64,000 nt of DNA from Hoeflea phototrophica DFL-43 (GTDB lineage: Bacteria; Pseudomonadota; Alphaproteobacteria; Rhizobiales; Rhizobiaceae): contig NZ_CM002917.1 in NCBI RefSeq assembly GCF_000154705.2, positions 1,940,461 to 2,004,460 of the forward strand, in the 5' to 3' direction. The translations under genes and the position numbers were made by a program. Shown here piece after piece: positions 61,968 through 64,000 of the stretch (position 1 is the first letter of the stretch; each line of letters begins with the position of its first letter). The notes beneath the pieces are model-generated. The model worked only from the letters and a program-made list of their open reading frames with translations, did not search any database and was not told the origin of the DNA.

Positions 61968-64000
61968 ATGGCTCAGACCCTTTCCTTCAATGGTCGTAGG
62001 CGCGTACGCAAGATCTTCGGTAAAATCCCGGAAGTGGCAGAGATGCCGAACCTCATCGAGGTTCAGAAGGCATCTTATGACCAGTTTCTGATGGTGGAGG
62101 AGCCGCAGGGCGGCCGCACCGACGAAGGATTGCAGGCAGTTTTCAAATCGGTTTTTCCGATTTCCGACTTTTCCGGCAGCGCAATGCTGGAATTCGTGTC
62201 CTATGAGTTCGAACATCCAAAGTTCGATGTTGAGGAATGCCGCCAGCGTGATCTGACCTATTCGGCGCCGCTCAAGGTGACACTTCGCCTGATCGTGTTT
62301 GATATCGACGAGGACACAGGCGCCAAGTCGATCAAGGACATCAAGGAGCAGAACGTCTACATGGGCGACATGCCGCTCATGACCGACAACGGCACCTTCA
62401 TCGTCAACGGCACCGAGCGCGTTATCGTTTCGCAGATGCACCGGTCGCCTGGCGTGTTCTTCGACCACGACAAGGGCAAGAGCCATTCCTCGGGCAAGCT
62501 GCTGTTTGCGGCCCGCGTGATCCCTTATCGCGGTTCCTGGCTCGACATCGAGTTTGACGCCAAGGACATTGTCCACGCCCGTATCGACCGTCGCCGCAAG
62601 ATCCCGGTGTCGTCGCTGCTGATGGCTCTCGGCATGGATGCCGAAGAGATCCTGTCGACCTTCTACACCCATTCGGTCTACAGCCGTGACGGTGAGGGCT
62701 GGCGGATTCCGTTCCAGCCTGAAACCCTCAAGGGCCAGAAGACAATCGTCGACATGATCGACGCTGATTCGAACGAAGTCGTCGTTGAGGCCGGCAAGAA
62801 GCTGACCCCGCGTCTGCTGCGCCAGCTCACCGAAAAGGGCGTCAAGTCGATCAAGGCAACGGATGAGGACCTGTATGGTTCCTATCTCGCTGAGGACATC
62901 GTCAATCCCGAAACAGGTGAGGTCTTCCTCGAAGCCGGGGACGAGATTGACGAAAAGACCCTTCCGGTGCTTGCCGAGGCGGGTCTTGATGAGATTCCGG
63001 TGCTCGACATCGATCACATCAATGTCGGTGCCTATATCCGCAACACCCTTGCTGCCGATAAGAACGAGAGCCGCCAGGACGCGCTGTTCGATATCTACCG
63101 TGTGATGCGTCCAGGCGAGCCGCCCACCATGGAATCGGCGGAAGCCATGTTCCAGTCGCTGTTCTTCGATTCCGAGCGCTACGACCTTTCGGCCGTTGGC
63201 CGGGTCAAGATGAACATGCGCCTTGATCTCGATGCCGAGGACACGGTGCGGGTTCTGCGCAAGGACGACATCCTTGCCGTCGTCAAGACTCTCGTCTCGC
63301 TGCGTGATGGCAAGGGCGAAATCGACGACATCGACAACCTCGGCAACCGCCGGGTTCGTTCCGTCGGCGAACTGATGGAAAACCAGTATCGTCTTGGTCT
63401 GCTGCGCATGGAGCGCGCCATCAAGGAGCGCATGTCGTCGATCGAGATCGACACTGTCATGCCGCAGGACCTGATCAACGCCAAGCCCGCGGCCGCTGCC
63501 GTGCGCGAATTCTTCGGCTCGTCGCAGCTGTCGCAGTTCATGGACCAGGTCAATCCGCTCTCCGAGATCACCCACAAGCGCCGTCTTTCGGCACTTGGAC
63601 CGGGCGGTCTGACCCGTGAACGCGCTGGCTTCGAGGTCCGTGACGTTCACCCGACACACTATGGCCGTATCTGCCCGATCGAAACGCCGGAAGGCCCGAA
63701 CATCGGTCTGATCAACTCGCTGGCCACCTTTGCCCGGGTCAACAAGTACGGCTTCATCGAAAGCCCGTACCGGAAGATCAAGGACGGCAAGGTCACTGAG
63801 GAAGTGGTCTACCTGTCGGCTATGGAAGAGGCGAAGTATCACGTTGCCCAGGCCAATGCGGAGCTGAGCGAAGACGGCTCTCTCGTCGACGAATTCATCG
63901 TCAGCCGCCATGCCGGCGACGTGATGATGACGCCGCGTGAGAACATCGATCTGATGGACGTGTCACCGCGTCAGCTGGTCTCGGTGGCTGCTGCCTTGAT
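61968..64000 (+). CDS. rpoB: DNA-directed RNA polymerase subunit beta, N-terminal half (truncated by the window end)
   Basis: The frame opens at the ATG at 61968 behind AAGGAG and stays open for about 677 residues to the edge. Landmarks: [38 protein letters not shown], the rifampicin pocket [20 protein letters not shown] followed by [21 protein letters not shown], then [20 protein letters not shown]. The rifampicin-contacting D, H and S are all wild type. A long antisense open frame over this gene is a codon-bias shadow. Confidence 0.98.
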   Translation, partial: MAQTLSFNGRRRVRKIFGKIPEVAEMPNLIEVQKASYDQFLMVEEPQGGRTDEGLQAVFKSVFPISDFSGSAMLEFVSYEFEHPKFDVEECRQRDLTYSAPLKVTLRLIVFDIDEDTGAKSIKDIKEQNVYMGDMPLMTDNGTFIVNGTERVIVSQMHRSPGVFFDHDKGKSHSSGKLLFAARVIPYRGSWLDIEFDAKDIVHARIDRRRKIPVSSLLMALGMDAEEILSTFYTHSVYSRDGEGWRIPFQPETLKGQKTIVDMIDADSNEVVVEAGKKLTPRLLRQLTEKGVKSIKATDEDLYGSYLAEDIVNPETGEVFLEAGDEIDEKTLPVLAEAGLDEIPVLDIDHINVGAYIRNTLAADKNESRQDALFDIYRVMRPGEPPTMESAEAMFQSLFFDSERYDLSAVGRVKMNMRLDLDAEDTVRVLRKDDILAVVKTLVSLRDGKGEIDDIDNLGNRRVRSVGELMENQYRLGLLRMERAIKERMSSIEIDTVMPQDLINAKPAAAAVREFFGSSQLSQFMDQVNPLSEITHKRRLSALGPGGLTRERAGFEVRDVHPTHYGRICPIETPEGPNIGLINSLATFARVNKYGFIESPYRKIKDGKVTEEVVYLSAMEEAKYHVAQANAELSEDGSLVDEFIVSRHAGDVMMTPRENIDLMDVSPRQLVSVAAAL

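Noticed and set aside
63500..63620. Rifampicin-resistance mutation in rpoB
   Set aside because: The contact residues D516, H526 and S531 (E. coli numbering) are wild type; the valine at the position of N518 is probably natural variation.
61869..63911. A 680-codon open frame antisense to rpoB
   Set aside because: rpoB is certain on the plus strand; the antisense frame is a by-product of high-GC codon use and shows low-complexity His/Leu/Arg patterns with no family similarity.

Overview
This window is chromosomal DNA from a high-GC alphaproteobacterium of the order Rhizobiales (Hyphomicrobiales). Lineage markers are the order dprA-plsY-pyrC'-pyrB, gatC-GNAT-gatA, NDUFA12-DUF2155-aat-accC-accB-dsbA, rne-amidase-mrcA-prfB, and tuf-tRNA-Trp-secE-nusG-rplKAJL-rpoB. 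The genus cannot be fixed from sequence alone; a Hoeflea/Phyllobacteriaceae-like organism is my guess.

Layout. 1-10.8 kb: housekeeping genes (dprA fragment, plsY, an inactive-looking dihydroorotase PyrC' with pyrB, an AidB-like acyl-CoA dehydrogenase, an AEC transporter, ruvX, a UPF0173 hydrolase, gatC, gatA). 10.8-14.1 kb: a small AT-rich foreign insert. An unknown gene with a HEPN-like RNxxxH motif was broken near its 5' end by an IS5-family element, which was then broken by an IS3-family element; both events can be undone base by base. 14.3-26.6 kb: gatB, several GNATs, the NADH dehydrogenase accessory protein NDUFA12, aat, acetyl-CoA carboxylase accC (with a one-base frameshift) and accB, a DsbA-like thiol oxidoreductase, an M48 protease and an aminotransferase. 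26.7-39.5 kb: rne, a cell-wall amidase, PBP1A, prfB with its programmed frameshift, nadK, a broken Mrr-type restriction endonuclease, tRNA-Thr and rlmB. 39.7-47.5 kb: tRNA-Tyr and tRNA-Gly, a palindrome-rich intergenic region, a two-component system, and divergent from it an SH3-domain protein, two EF-hand proteins and a DevB-DevC-DevA (HlyD/ABC) exporter.

47.9-56.1 kb: a co-directional catabolic island. It holds a D-arginine-dehydrogenase-like flavoprotein, RidA, a LysR regulator, an agmatinase-family ureohydrolase, a complete PotDBCA-type ABC importer and a metallo-beta-lactamase-fold hydrolase. Together they suggest import and breakdown of a guanidino or polyamine-like compound, possibly D-arginine or a related guanidino acid. 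56.4-64.0 kb: the translation/transcription core from tuf to a truncated rpoB. The tuf tail and its terminator are present as a 117-bp tandem duplication.

Most noteworthy: the reversible nested IS insertion into a HEPN-motif gene; the guanidino catabolic island; a calcium-flavoured exporter cluster next to a two-component system; PyrC' that has lost five of six expected metal ligands; the accC frameshift; and the tuf-terminator duplication.
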